Assembly: GCA_964581605.1 (NCBI GenBank)
Contig: CAZOPF010000058.1
Location: forward strand, 1-35,831
DNA from: CAADGU01 sp964581605
GTDB taxonomy: Bacteria > Chloroflexota > Anaerolineae > Promineifilales > Promineifilaceae
Length of the DNA stretch: 35,831 bases
Reading direction: 5' to 3'
Under the pieces are notes generated by a model that worked only from the letters and a program-made list of their open reading frames with translations, made no database searches and was not told the origin of the DNA. The translations under genes were made by a program, and so were the position numbers. Shown piece after piece: positions 1 to 7,158 of the stretch. Numbering within the stretch: the first letter of the stretch is position 1; every line of letters starts with the position of its first letter.

Positions 1-54
1 GCCACTTGCCACTTGCCACTTGCCACTTGCCACTTGCCACTTGCCACTTGCCAC
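1..54. repeat. Heptanucleotide tandem repeat (GCCACTT)n
   Basis: About seven perfect copies of GCCACTT begin at the window edge, so the array may continue outside. This is the cleanest member of the period-7 intergenic repeat family found at many gene borders in this window. Confidence 0.95.
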
Positions 55-124
55 CATCTCTTAAGCGACGGCCGTCTCCGGGCCTGACGGCCGTCACTTA
101 CCTCCCAAATCCTCTTCTCTCTCA

Positions 125-157
125 AGACATCCGATTTTTTGGAAAAATCGGATGTCT
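125..157 (-). terminator. Stem-loop terminator after the secreted protein gene
   Basis: AGACATCCGATTTTT (125-139) and AAAAATCGGATGTCT (143-157) form a perfect 15-bp stem with a 3-nt loop. It lies 12 nt past the stop of the minus-strand gene ending at 170. The T-run sits inside the stem rather than after it. Almost the same stem sits after the exchanger gene at 33231-33263, so this is a recurrent terminator-like hairpin. Confidence 0.7.
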
Positions 158-169
158 ACCCAGACCCAG

Positions 170-652
170 TTACGAAACTTTCGTCAGCGTGCCCATGATG
201 ACCGGATCCCGGCCACAAATCCAGGGCGTATCAATTTTGGCGGTCACGTCCAGCGTCTTCCCGTCCGCCGACAGTTCGCCTTCCACCTCAATGGTCACTT
301 CCATGCCACTGACTTCAATCGTGGATTCCGCTGACAATTCTCGTGGGCGGCGGGATGATTTCTCGCCTTCAGCCCATATAGCACCGGCGGGGATAACGGC
401 CGTGCCGCACACCTGCCCCGCATTCACTTTCAACCCCGTTCCCAGAGTGGCCTCGCCCGACACGATGTTAGCGCGGTCGGTTAAATCCAACGTCAGGGTC
501 GTCTGGCTGCCCAGATCGCCCTTGACTGTGCCCGTAAAAGTCCCTTCAAATGGCCCGGCGGCCGGTTTGCTGGCCGGTGCGGCAAATGCCGTCACGCTCA
601 TTAAAACCAGGGTCGCTAAAGCTATCAAAATGCTTGTTGTTAATTTTTTCAT
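170..652 (-). CDS. Small secreted protein of unknown function
   Basis: This 160-residue protein starts at an ATG and has a clear signal peptide: positive MKK, a hydrophobic stretch of about 18 residues, then a cleavage-like AFAAPAS site. It is probably exported. The mature part (about 135 residues) is rich in Thr, Gly and Val, with alternating strands suggestive of a beta-sandwich or beta-barrel. It has two cysteines (in QVCGTA and WICGRD) that could form a disulfide. I recognise no catalytic motif and no family. It stands alone between two repeat-bearing spacers, with a strong hairpin just past its stop. The signal peptide is well supported; the function is unknown. Confidence 0.8.
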   Translation of the reverse strand: MKKLTTSILIALATLVLMSVTAFAAPASKPAAGPFEGTFTGTVKGDLGSQTTLTLDLTDRANIVSGEATLGTGLKVNAGQVCGTAVIPAGAIWAEGEKSSRRPRELSAESTIEVSGMEVTIEVEGELSADGKTLDVTAKIDTPWICGRDPVIMGTLTKVS

Positions 653-784
653 GTCGCTGTATCTCCATTTTCGGTAACCCGTTATCGGCTATCGTTGATG
701 AAAACAGCATAACAGAGGGGTACGGCCGTTGCCTTTAACGCGGCCTATTGGCAACCTTAAGTGGAGCTTATGGTCATCATGGGG

Positions 785-861
785 TTGCAAGTAGCATGTG
801 GCAGGTGGCAAGTTACGGTTTTGCGTTCACTTGCAACCTGCAACCTGCCACTTGCTACAGC
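785..861. repeat. Inverted heptamer-type repeat between two minus-strand genes
   Basis: A left arm around GTGGCAGGTGGCAAGT (800-815) faces a right arm containing AACCTGCAACCTGCCACTTG. The right arm is built from 7-bp units (AACCTGC, CACTTGC). The pair can fold into a long imperfect hairpin just past the stop of the DUF58 gene and could end its transcript. The units are related to GCCACTT at positions 1-54. Confidence 0.75.
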
Positions 862-863
862 CC

Positions 864-1751
864 CTAATGCCGTATCCGCATGGCCCGCTGGGCAAAAAAT
901 TGGGTCAGCGGCGTGGTGTAATCTTCATTGGTGGCGACGTGGATGCGATCTACGCTGGCATTGAGGAACGCCTGATCTTTGCCAGCCGCCAGTTGGCTCA
1001 TGCGCCGCCGGAACGCTTGCTGCCAGGCGCGGCTGCCGGTATCCACCCAGACAATCTCGCCCGATTCCGGGTCTTCTACAGCCATGACACCCACATTGGC
1101 GATCCCTTCTTCCATCGGGTCGCTCAGGTCTACGGCAATCAGGTCATGCCGCTGGTTGGTAATAGCCAGTTCCTTGCGGTAGCTGTCCGGGTTGGCAATA
1201 AAGTCAGACACCAAAAAGACGATAGCTTTGCGCTTGAGCAGCCGATTCACGCTATCCAGCGCCAGCTTGATATTGGTGCCGCTGTGTTTTGGCTCAAAGG
1301 CCAGCAGTTCGCGGATGAGGCGTAGGATATGTTTGCGCCCTTTGCGCGGCGGGATGTATAGCTCCACCTGGTCGGTGAAGATGAGCAGCCCCACTTTGTC
1401 GTTGTTGGTGGTGGCGGCAAAGGCGAGCACGGCCGTTAACTCCGCCGCCAATTCGCGCTTAAACCGTTTCACCGACCCAAAATTCTCGGAAGCGGACGCA
1501 TCTACCACCAGCATGACGGTCAGTTCGCGCTCTTCCACATATCGCTTGACATAAGGCTGGCCGGTACGGGCGGTCACGTTCCAATCAATGGTGCGAATTT
1601 CATCACCGGGCTGGTACGGCCGTACCTCGTCAAACTCCATCCCCCGCCCCTTAAAGACAGAGTGGTATTCGCCGGCAAAGCTGTCATTCACCAGCCGCCG
1701 CGTGCGCAGTTCAATGCGCCGGATCGTTGCCATGAGTTCGTTGGTTAACAT
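864..1751 (-). CDS. DUF58 domain protein (VWA-like fold)
   Basis: This 295-residue protein has the full DUF58 signature. An N-terminal segment ends in GMEFDEVRPYQPGDEIR and is followed by DWNVTART, which is the family hallmark. A von Willebrand A-like domain follows with a MIDAS-type DASAS motif (about residue 90), then repeated beta-alpha units. There are no membrane segments, so it is likely cytoplasmic. DUF58 proteins typically act with MoxR AAA ATPases in metal-dependent assembly or activation of a partner complex; the partner is not visible here. The moxR gene lies immediately upstream on the same strand, separated by an 85-bp repeat spacer. The ATG start matches the usual family N-terminus. 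Confidence 0.93.
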   Translation of the reverse strand: MLTNELMATIRRIELRTRRLVNDSFAGEYHSVFKGRGMEFDEVRPYQPGDEIRTIDWNVTARTGQPYVKRYVEERELTVMLVVDASASENFGSVKRFKRELAAELTAVLAFAATTNNDKVGLLIFTDQVELYIPPRKGRKHILRLIRELLAFEPKHSGTNIKLALDSVNRLLKRKAIVFLVSDFIANPDSYRKELAITNQRHDLIAVDLSDPMEEGIANVGVMAVEDPESGEIVWVDTGSRAWQQAFRRRMSQLAAGKDQAFLNASVDRIHVATNEDYTTPLTQFFAQRAMRIRH

Positions 1752-1838
1752 AATATTGTAATTATGAATTAGGAATTATGAATTATGAAATGGTTCTCTT
1801 CTTCATAATTCCTAATTCCTAATTCATAATTCCTAATT
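1752..1838. repeat. AT-rich inverted heptamer repeat between moxR and DUF58 genes
   Basis: Units such as TAATTCC and its complement GGAATTA are tandem at about 7 bp and arranged as two facing arms around TGGTTCTCTTCTTC. This makes a long hairpin that fills the whole spacer and touches the moxR stop codon. It could act as an intra-operon processing or attenuation site. Confidence 0.85.
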
Positions 1839-2829
1839 ACGGCACGTTGGTATAGTCCAAAATGCGCCGCACAATCTGGTCACTGTTGATGTTCTCGGCT
1901 TCGGCTTCATAGGTGGTGATGACGCGGTGACGCAGCACGTCCGGGGCCATTTCTTTGATGTCTTCGGGGGTGACAAAGCCACGGCCGTTCAGGAACGCAT
2001 GGGCGCGGGCGGCCGTGATCAGGTTAATGCTGGCGCGCGGCGAAGCGCCGATGTTGATCAGGTTTTTCAGGTCACTCAGCCCATTGTTGCCCGGTTGGCG
2101 GGTGGTAATCACCAGATCAAGCACATATTCCTTAATTTTGTCATCCACATAAATCCGCTTCACCGTTTCCCGCGCCTGCAAAATTTGGGCGGGCGTCACC
2201 ACCGGGGTAATGGTCGGCAGTGTCGCGCCGGTCATGCGGTCAATGATCAGCCGTTCCTCGGCGCGGGTGGGATAATCCACCAGCACTTTGAGCATAAAAC
2301 GGTCTACCTGCGCTTCCGGCAAGGGGTACGTACCTTCCTGCTCAATGGGGTTTTGTGTAGCCAGCACCAGGAAAAGCGGTTCCATCTTGTAGGTGGTGTC
2401 GCCTATCGTTACCTGCCGTTCCTGCATCGCTTCCAGCAGGGCGCTTTGCACTTTGGCCGGGGCGCGGTTAATTTCGTCAGCCAGCACCAGGTTGGCAAAG
2501 ATGGGGCCTTGATGCACGCTGAATTCGGCCGTACGCGGGTTGTACACCTGCGTCCCTACCAGGTCAGCGGGCAGCAAATCAGGCGTAAATTGGATGCGGG
2601 CATATTCGCCCTGGATGGCATCGGCGGTGGTTTTCACCAGCAAGGTTTTGGCCAGACCGGGCACACCTTCTAATAAGATGTGGCCGTCGGCCAGCAGGGC
2701 GATGAGCATCCGGTCAACCAGTTTTTGCTGGCCGACCATCATTTTGTTGATTTCGCTGCGTAAATCGCGCACAAAGAGCGCCTCGCGCTCCACATGCTGA
2801 TTGAGTTGACGAACGGTGGTTAAGTCCAT
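1837..2829 (-). CDS. MoxR-family AAA ATPase
   Basis: This 330-residue protein is the normal size for MoxR. Walker A is GVPGLAKT at residues 55-62. Walker B is the LADEINRAP block, followed by the family stretch QSALLEAMQERQVTIG and sensor 1 in LATQNPIEQEG. An arginine finger region lies in PLPEAQVDRF, and the C-terminal helical lid includes NIGASPRAS. MoxR ATPases are chaperone-like remodelers that usually work with VWA-domain proteins; here the downstream DUF58 gene fits that role. The ATG is preceded by a good ribosome site (AAAGGAGAG). It is probably co-transcribed with the DUF58 gene. Confidence 0.96.
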   Translation of the reverse strand: MDLTTVRQLNQHVEREALFVRDLRSEINKMMVGQQKLVDRMLIALLADGHILLEGVPGLAKTLLVKTTADAIQGEYARIQFTPDLLPADLVGTQVYNPRTAEFSVHQGPIFANLVLADEINRAPAKVQSALLEAMQERQVTIGDTTYKMEPLFLVLATQNPIEQEGTYPLPEAQVDRFMLKVLVDYPTRAEERLIIDRMTGATLPTITPVVTPAQILQARETVKRIYVDDKIKEYVLDLVITTRQPGNNGLSDLKNLINIGASPRASINLITAARAHAFLNGRGFVTPEDIKEMAPDVLRHRVITTYEAEAENINSDQIVRRILDYTNVP

Positions 2830-2842
2830 GAGTTCTCTCCTT

Positions 2843-2923
2843 TGAGTCAGTGAACAGTGAGCAGTAAGCGGTGAGCAGTGAGCAATGGGTACACTGCTAA
2901 CTGCTTACTGCTAACTGCTTACT
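2843..2923. repeat. Inverted heptamer repeat upstream of moxR
   Basis: Degenerate 7-bp units (CAGTGAG, CAGTAAG, CGGTGAG) on the left face ACTGCTTACTGCTAACTGCT-type units on the right, giving a long potential hairpin. From 2924 to about 3082 I see no gene and no convincing promoter for moxR. Confidence 0.8.
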
Positions 2924-3082
2924 TTTATTTCCGTAAGATGCGTGTAGCTTATCAGGGGAGAATGGCCGGGGCTTTAAGGCAATCTGCGGGTGAGCTTAAG
3001 GGGAGTTTAAGACACGGCCGTGACTTCCACTGCTATAAGACATACGACTCTCATTCGGTATGGCTAGAGTCAACAAGCGCAC

Positions 3083-3111
3083 TTGCTCCCAAAACGGGAG
3101 CAGTTTATAAT
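3083..3111 (+). promoter_or_regulatory. Predicted sigma-70-type promoter of higBA
   Basis: A -35 box TTGCTC (3083-3088) is followed by a 17-nt spacer and a perfect -10 box TATAAT (3106-3111). The spacing puts the start of transcription at about 3118, which is the A of the higB ATG. The mRNA would therefore be leaderless or nearly so. No ribosome site is visible before that ATG, which agrees. Confidence 0.7.
3085..3101. promoter_or_regulatory. Palindromic operator inside the higBA promoter
   Basis: GCTCCC (3085-3090) and GGGAGC (3096-3101) form a perfect 6-bp inverted repeat around AAAAC. It overlaps the -35 box and the spacer. Type II antitoxins with a helix-turn-helix usually repress their own promoter, so this is the natural candidate for the HigA site. 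The binding is inferred. Confidence 0.6.
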
Positions 3112-3117
3112 TCTGAC

Positions 3118-3411
3118 ATGCGCATCATCGCTCGCCGAACCCTACGCGAATTCTGGGAAAAGTATCCAGATGCCGAACAACCCTTGCGCGCCTGGTTTGA
3201 TCGTGTGAAAAAGGCTGAGTGGATGACACCAACAGAGGTCAAAGAGGCTTATCGAAATGCAAGCTTTGTGGCCAATAGCCGTGTTGTGTTTAACATCAAG
3301 GGGAACGATTATCGGCTGGTAACGGCCGTGAATTACGAGTTTGGCATCGTCTATGTCCGTTTTGTGGGCACACACCGCGAATATGACAAGATTGATGCCA
3401 GCACAATATGA
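3118..3411 (+). CDS. higB: HigB-type mRNA interferase toxin
   Basis: This 97-residue protein begins MRIIARRTLREFWEKYP and carries the HigB-family pattern. That pattern comprises PLRAWFD, a middle block with the NSRVVFNIKGNDYRL motif, and a C-terminal YVRFVGTHREYDKID. HigB toxins are RelE-fold ribosome-dependent RNases that cut mRNA during translation. An 80-codon upstream extension of the frame is rejected because it runs through intergenic repeat and because the predicted promoter lies immediately before this ATG. The antitoxin gene follows after 9 nt in the usual higB-then-higA order. The frame is intact, with no sign of decay, and is likely repressed by the HigA-HigB complex at the overlapping palindrome. 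Confidence 0.93.
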   Translation: MRIIARRTLREFWEKYPDAEQPLRAWFDRVKKAEWMTPTEVKEAYRNASFVANSRVVFNIKGNDYRLVTAVNYEFGIVYVRFVGTHREYDKIDASTI

Positions 3412-3420
3412 GGCATAAGG

Positions 3421-3792
3421 ATGGAGATTAAACCGATTCACACGGAAGCAGATTATGAAGCAGCGTTGCAGGAGATTGACAGGTTGTGGGATGCCCCAGC
3501 CGGTACGCCCGAAGGGGATAAGTTGGATGTTTTGGTGACACTGGTGGAAGTGTATGAAGAAAAACAACACCCGATTCTGCCGCCAGACCCGGTTGAGGCA
3601 ATTCTGCATTACATGGAAAGCCAATCCCTGGCACGGCATGACCTGGAGCCATATCTTGGTTCCAGGGCGCGGGTGTCTGAGGTGTTGAATCGCAAACGGC
3701 CGTTATCCCTGAACATGATCCGCAAATTACAGGCCGGGCTGGGCATCCCGGCCGATGTATTGATTCAACCGTATGAACTGGAGCGGGTATAA
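3421..3792 (+). CDS. higA: HigA-type antitoxin with C-terminal helix-turn-helix
   Basis: This 123-residue protein starts MEIKPIHTEADYEAALQEID, typical of the long HigA subfamily. It has an acidic N-terminal half with VEAILHYMESQSL, then a Cro/CI-like helix-turn-helix (about residues 70-110). That domain includes SRARVSEVLNRKRPLS and MIRKLQAGLGIPADVLI. It should neutralise HigB and repress the operon promoter. The start ATG follows the higB stop by 9 nt with an ATAAGG ribosome site. A partial second copy of its C-terminal part sits at 5386-5498. Confidence 0.94.
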   Translation: MEIKPIHTEADYEAALQEIDRLWDAPAGTPEGDKLDVLVTLVEVYEEKQHPILPPDPVEAILHYMESQSLARHDLEPYLGSRARVSEVLNRKRPLSLNMIRKLQAGLGIPADVLIQPYELERV

Positions 3793-3838
3793 ATGGCTAC
3801 GGCCGTACACTCCCCTCTCTCCCCTATCCCCGTCTGCA

Positions 3839-3883
3839 TTAACCTGCCGATTCCGTGTGCGCGTGGAACCAATGGGCATGTTC
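3839..3883 (-). pseudogene. Remnant of a Doc-type toxin C-terminus
   Basis: On the minus strand this short stretch reads WFHAHTESAG and a TAA stop. That nearly matches WFHTHTEPAG-stop at the end of the Doc remnant at 4805-5019. The plus-strand DNA of 3822-3872 and 4784-4838 is also alike over more than 50 bp. It appears to be the tail of a second, otherwise lost, Doc gene. The call rests only on this internal similarity. Confidence 0.5.
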
Positions 3884-3898
3884 CTATCCCTAACCCAA

Positions 3899-4333
3899 CT
3901 ACTTCGTAATCAACAACGCCTTACCGCGCCTCATGTGCCAGGCCTGGGTAAATGGGGGTCTGGCTGCATCTCGGCGGCCTATCAGAGGATCAAGGTAAGT
4001 AACGCGATCATCGCTGACGGTTTCCACAACAACCGCGTGGGCTGCCCATCGCGCTTCAAGCGGAAACAAATTCACCGATAAAATGGGATAGATACTGTTT
4101 GCCAGCCATTCCTGTAAATCTTGCCAGGATGCCTGAGCGATTTCCTTTGTGAACAAGCCATAACGTCGGGCGCAGGCCGAAGCATCTGGAAAAGCTGTAC
4201 CCAAGAACGTTGTCTGGCAACAGGCGCGTAATTCGGCTTCTTCAAGCACTATGCCATAGTGAGCCAAAACCATTCGTAAGCAGGCTGGTACACAGGACTC
4301 TTCACTTTCTTGGGGGAAAAATGACAGGCTCAA
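3899..4333 (-). CDS. Stand-alone C39-like cysteine peptidase
   Basis: This 144-residue protein shows the C39 papain-like layout. Oxyanion Gln8 precedes nucleophile Cys14 in ESCVPACLRMVLAHYG, followed by His99 in RWAAHAVVVE and Asp115 in TYLDP. There is no membrane or ATPase segment, so this is not a bacteriocin exporter. It is a single soluble domain, as in the small C39-like proteins often found beside toxin-antitoxin genes. It starts with TTG, and that TTGA overlaps the stop of the upstream 115-residue gene, so the two are translationally coupled. Substrate unknown. A fragment resembling its C-terminal part lies at about 7743-7797. Confidence 0.82.
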   Translation of the reverse strand: MSLSFFPQESEESCVPACLRMVLAHYGIVLEEAELRACCQTTFLGTAFPDASACARRYGLFTKEIAQASWQDLQEWLANSIYPILSVNLFPLEARWAAHAVVVETVSDDRVTYLDPLIGRRDAARPPFTQAWHMRRGKALLITK

Positions 4334-4677
4334 TGAGGGGCTTGTCCTTCGGCAACGAGTTTGTGAAAGGCGGCTTCAAGGGGGGTAGCCTGTTCGGCCA
4401 GCAAACGACGACTGGTTTCGGCCAGGCTTTCGGTAGGGGTGGCCGCAATGATCTGACCCGTCATTTCATCCACCACCAACACACCAATAGCACCAACCGG
4501 GCCATAAGCGGAACGAGTCAAGATCAAGGGCACGACCCAACTGCTGCTCAAAGTGGAATGAACGGGCCAGGGTTCACCGGCCAACACCTGATCGCCGATG
4601 TGATCCTGGATAAATTCTTCAGCGGCTAATTGGGCTTCTACGGCCGTCAACCGGGTGGGGGTATGTAATAAAGTCAT
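4330..4677 (-). CDS. Small uncharacterised protein coupled to the C39 peptidase
   Basis: This 115-residue protein has no signal peptide or membrane helix. It begins MTLLHTPTRLTAVEAQLAAE, has a central beta-rich block (SSWVVPLILT, GAIGVLVVDEMTGQIIAAT) and ends in a helical segment. The strand-turn-strand with DEMTGQI recalls PepSY-like or small immunity/inhibitor folds, but I cannot assign a family. The ribosome site AAGGAG is good. Its stop overlaps the TTG start of the C39 gene by 4 nt, so the pair forms one unit. It may be the substrate, inhibitor or regulator of the peptidase; this is inference from coupling only. Confidence 0.75.
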   Translation of the reverse strand: MTLLHTPTRLTAVEAQLAAEEFIQDHIGDQVLAGEPWPVHSTLSSSWVVPLILTRSAYGPVGAIGVLVVDEMTGQIIAATPTESLAETSRRLLAEQATPLEAAFHKLVAEGQAPH

Positions 4678-4804
4678 CCCTTTGTCTCCTTAGATCATCA
4701 CACATTTGCCATTATGGGGCGATTCCTACTGAGCGTCAACTGGAATTTGAGAAGGGACACGGCCGTACTCTCCCCCCACCTCTCTACCCCATTCCCCATC
4801 TGCT

Positions 4805-5019
4805 TTAACCGGCCGGTTCCGTGTGCGTGTGGAACCAATCAGCCAGTTCGGGGGGTGACGGCCGTGCCATTACCACCCACAGCGTAAATCGTTCTAATTC
4901 TGCATTACTTGTTTGCAGGCGACGGCCGTTACGCCGCGCATACCCTGTTCACCGCCGATTGCGGCAATGAGGCGGGCATGGATGAAGAGCACCTGTTGTG
5001 CCGTCAGGTGTTCGATCAT
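4805..5019 (-). pseudogene. doc: Doc (Fic-fold) toxin pseudogene with internal deletion
   Basis: From the ATG at 5019 the frame reads MIEHLTAQQVLFIHARLIAA and GGEQGMRGV, the typical N-terminus of death-on-curing toxins, and stops at 4894. In another frame the DNA then reads ELERFTLWVV and ELADWFHTHTEPAG-stop (TAA at 4805-4807), which is a Doc-like C-terminus. The middle, with the Fic HxFxDGNKR motif, is missing. The gene is therefore dead both by frameshift and by loss of its active site. Its ATG still overlaps the stop of the antitoxin remnant (ATGA at 5016-5019), a leftover of the original operon. Confidence 0.8.
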
Positions 5020-5247
5020 TTTGCCAGGGCTTCCAACGCTGGCCGGTATTGTTCAATAAAGTCGTTGAGTTGTTGCGCAAATTCCGCGTCAATCCCGGCC
5101 AGTTGAGGCTTTGCCGGTTCTCTCATCTACAAAAAGAGAAATTTCACTGCCTTCCTGTAATCCGAGCAGTTCGATGGATTCTTTGGGCAAAGAGACAACC
5201 AGACTATTAGCCATTTTGAAGATTTTCCGTACCTTATCTGCTTCCAT
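5016..5247 (-). pseudogene. AbrB/MazE-type antitoxin pseudogene (frameshifted)
   Basis: From the ATG at 5247 the frame reads MEADKVRKIFKMANSLVVSL then PKESIELLGLQEGSEISLFV, a clear AbrB-type swapped-hairpin antitoxin. It hits a stop at 5089-5091. In the next frame the DNA continues KPQLAGIDAEFAQQLNDFIE and QYRPALEALAK, then a stop that overlaps the Doc ATG. A small deletion around the DERTGK codons explains the frameshift. The original would have been about 75-80 residues and the antitoxin partner of the Doc remnant. Confidence 0.8.
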
Positions 5248-5385
5248 CCGTACTTACGCTGTATAAACAGAAAGCATAAGGAGGCAGGCGGGGAAAAGCA
5301 ACGGCCGTGACCCCATCCACTGCCCTCACCAGTCGCTTACTACAGCAATTGGGATGGGTGTTACCCGGAACCGGAAATCAGGAGA

Positions 5386-5498
5386 TGAGAAGGAGAGCGA
5401 AACGGCCGTTATCCCTCAACATGATCCGCAAACTGCAAACGGAGTTGGACATTTCAGCCGACGTTTACATCCAGCCCCACAAACTAGAAAGTGTATAA
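5386..5498 (+). pseudogene. HigA C-terminal fragment (second copy)
   Basis: The frame reads KRPLSLNMIRKLQTELDISA and DVYIQPHKLESV-stop. It matches the last 34 residues of the intact HigA (3421-3792) with a handful of substitutions. Upstream, ATAAGGAG at 5275-5282 resembles the ribosome-site region before the real higA, but the bases between do not align with the HigA body. No toxin gene precedes it. It is a truncated paralogue, unlikely to work as an antitoxin. A weak open frame from 5307 includes it. Confidence 0.8.
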
Positions 5499-5564
5499 AA
5501 AAATTACCCCACACATAAACAAGAAATAGCTGCCTAGACCAGACCAATTACAGAACTTGCCCTT

Positions 5565-5684
5565 TTAAGGGGTAGGTAGCTGAAGGGGCGTCTCTTCTCC
5601 AGCCTTGATTTCAATATTGTCAAAAGGCAGTCCAGGGTATGGATTGATCATAACAAACTTATATGTGCCAACTGGAATCCAAAA
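5565..5684 (-). pseudogene. Out-of-frame true 3' end of the EAD-like membrane protein
   Basis: The annotated frame stops at 5648. In the neighbouring frame the DNA reads WIPVGTYKFVMINPYPGLPF then DNIEIKAGEETPLQLPTP-stop (5565-5567). This is a typical PEGA-like closing strand. The switch falls at an A-run (T-run on the coding strand) at 5681-5684, so loss of one base explains it. It may be a genuine frameshift or an assembly indel. Confidence 0.7.
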
Positions 5685-7012
5685 TAGTCAAAACTTACAT
5701 AGGGAGAATAGTCTAGTTGTTCGCCAGTTTGTAGATCGAAAACTTTGAGACTCATCCCATCTTGAACAGGAGGAGCAAAGGAAACCACCCCAAGTTGCCT
5801 GGGCCACATGTCCGGCCCAATAATTGTTTGTTCCTCGTCCCTTACTTCTATATCGAAAGTCATTTCGGAATCATCAAATAGGCCGACAGTAACCACGTAA
5901 TTGGTGTTGTAGCCAGCACTAGCCAAATAGGAGCCAAGTAACCGGATAGTATGCATCCCAATCGAGGCACAGTAATGTTCATCCACAAACAAGTATTTAT
6001 TGCTCAATTCAGCATTTGCATAAAATGGGAGCGATAGTGATATCGCCGGATAATTCGTTAACAGAACGGCCCCTAATTCATCCGTAAAATCAACAACTGT
6101 TTCTTCCCCTTTCTGAATCTCAACGGTTTGGGTCATTAGTTTTCCTAAGTCAAAATCGTTTGTGAAAATGATATCATATGTACCTTCTCCAACCGGAATA
6201 GTCGTATTCGCTTGCCCGCCACCGATTGCCAGACCATCAGCTTGTATCGAAAACGATTTGTTATTGCACTCTTCCAATACACGTACACGAACAGTCAGTT
6301 GACCTATTCCCGCTGACGCAGATAAAGGTGTAATAGTTTGGTTTGTTTCAGTCGAATCTGAAGTATTTGAAAGTACCAGACTCGGCGTAGGAGATGGTGT
6401 AAACAACAATGTGGATGTTGGTGTAGGTGTGGTTTCTACCGTTTGAGCATTCAAGGTTTGGGCGACGCTGGCAGCTACGGCCGTTTGAATATCGCTTGTT
6501 GTATTGATTGTGGGAGTAGTAATTCTGGAAACGGCTGTATCAATAGGTGAACGAGTAATAATCCTGATAGCTTGACTTATTTCTGTGGGTTCAGGGGAAG
6601 GTGTGATTACCATATCACCTGATAGTGTAGAAAAGCGAGCAACCACCCCTACCAATATGACAATCGCTACCACGCCCCACACCCACGATGGCAGTTTTTG
6701 CCGCAGGTTACGAGAGTTGCTTGTAAAAACCGCAGGCTGAGAAACCGGCTCTGTTTTCGGAGAGATATCTGGTGTGGCGGACGGAATTTGGGGCCAGGTT
6801 ACATTCGGCCGTTCCTTACCACACCCTTCAATCAGATCTTTCAGGCAATTGTGACGGTCACAATATTCAACTAACTCCCTTACCTTGCCATGATGTCCTT
6901 GAGCTGTCAGATTAGCATACGTAATGTATAAGTCCAGGCAGAGAGTCCTCAGTTCCTCTTCATCAAAATGCCTCTCGATTTTTTGTCTGAGTTCCTGCTT
7001 TAAGTCTGCCAT
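5648..7012 (-). CDS. EAD-like domain, single membrane anchor, extracytoplasmic beta domains
   Basis: This 454-residue protein has three parts. Residues 1-75 (LRQKIERHFDEEELRTLCLD, GKVRELVEY, LIEGC) match the death-like effector-associated adaptor pattern of Chloroflexota and cyanobacteria. A linker leads to one transmembrane helix at about 110-127 (WVWGVVAIVILVGVVA). A Thr/Pro-rich stalk (about 130-215) then leads to beta-rich modules, one with a PEGA-like IPVGEGTYDIIF. The N-terminus should be cytoplasmic and the rest outside. EAD adaptors recruit effectors through homotypic contacts; no partner with the same domain is in this window. The last codons are probably out of frame (see 5565-5684). 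The ATG at 7012 fits the family start. Confidence 0.8.
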   Translation of the reverse strand: MADLKQELRQKIERHFDEEELRTLCLDLYITYANLTAQGHHGKVRELVEYCDRHNCLKDLIEGCGKERPNVTWPQIPSATPDISPKTEPVSQPAVFTSNSRNLRQKLPSWVWGVVAIVILVGVVARFSTLSGDMVITPSPEPTEISQAIRIITRSPIDTAVSRITTPTINTTSDIQTAVAASVAQTLNAQTVETTPTPTSTLLFTPSPTPSLVLSNTSDSTETNQTITPLSASAGIGQLTVRVRVLEECNNKSFSIQADGLAIGGGQANTTIPVGEGTYDIIFTNDFDLGKLMTQTVEIQKGEETVVDFTDELGAVLLTNYPAISLSLPFYANAELSNKYLFVDEHYCASIGMHTIRLLGSYLASAGYNTNYVVTVGLFDDSEMTFDIEVRDEEQTIIGPDMWPRQLGVVSFAPPVQDGMSLKVFDLQTGEQLDYSPYVSFDYFGFQLAHISLL

Positions 7013-7158
7013 GCCACCATCCTATAAGCTGGCTTCCTTTGTCAAGCATATATCTGATTATACTGGCGTCATGTTGTAGGGCAAACTCCATTGGCCGTGT
7101 ATCACCTAGTCAGTCACGGCCGTACCCCTCCCCACCTACCTCAGCTCCTCACACTACT

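Noticed and set aside
1..54. CRISPR-like array
   Set aside because: The units are 7 bp without spacers; this is a simple tandem repeat.
6..677. 223-codon plus-strand open frame
   Set aside because: It starts in the heptamer array and runs antisense to the secreted protein gene that has a clear signal peptide.
1927..2673. 248-codon plus-strand open frame
   Set aside because: It is antisense to moxR, with shadow-type composition (His/Gln/Gly-rich).
2878..3117. N-terminal extension of HigB by 80 codons
   Set aside because: It reads through the heptamer repeat and across the predicted promoter; HigB proteins are about 100 residues.
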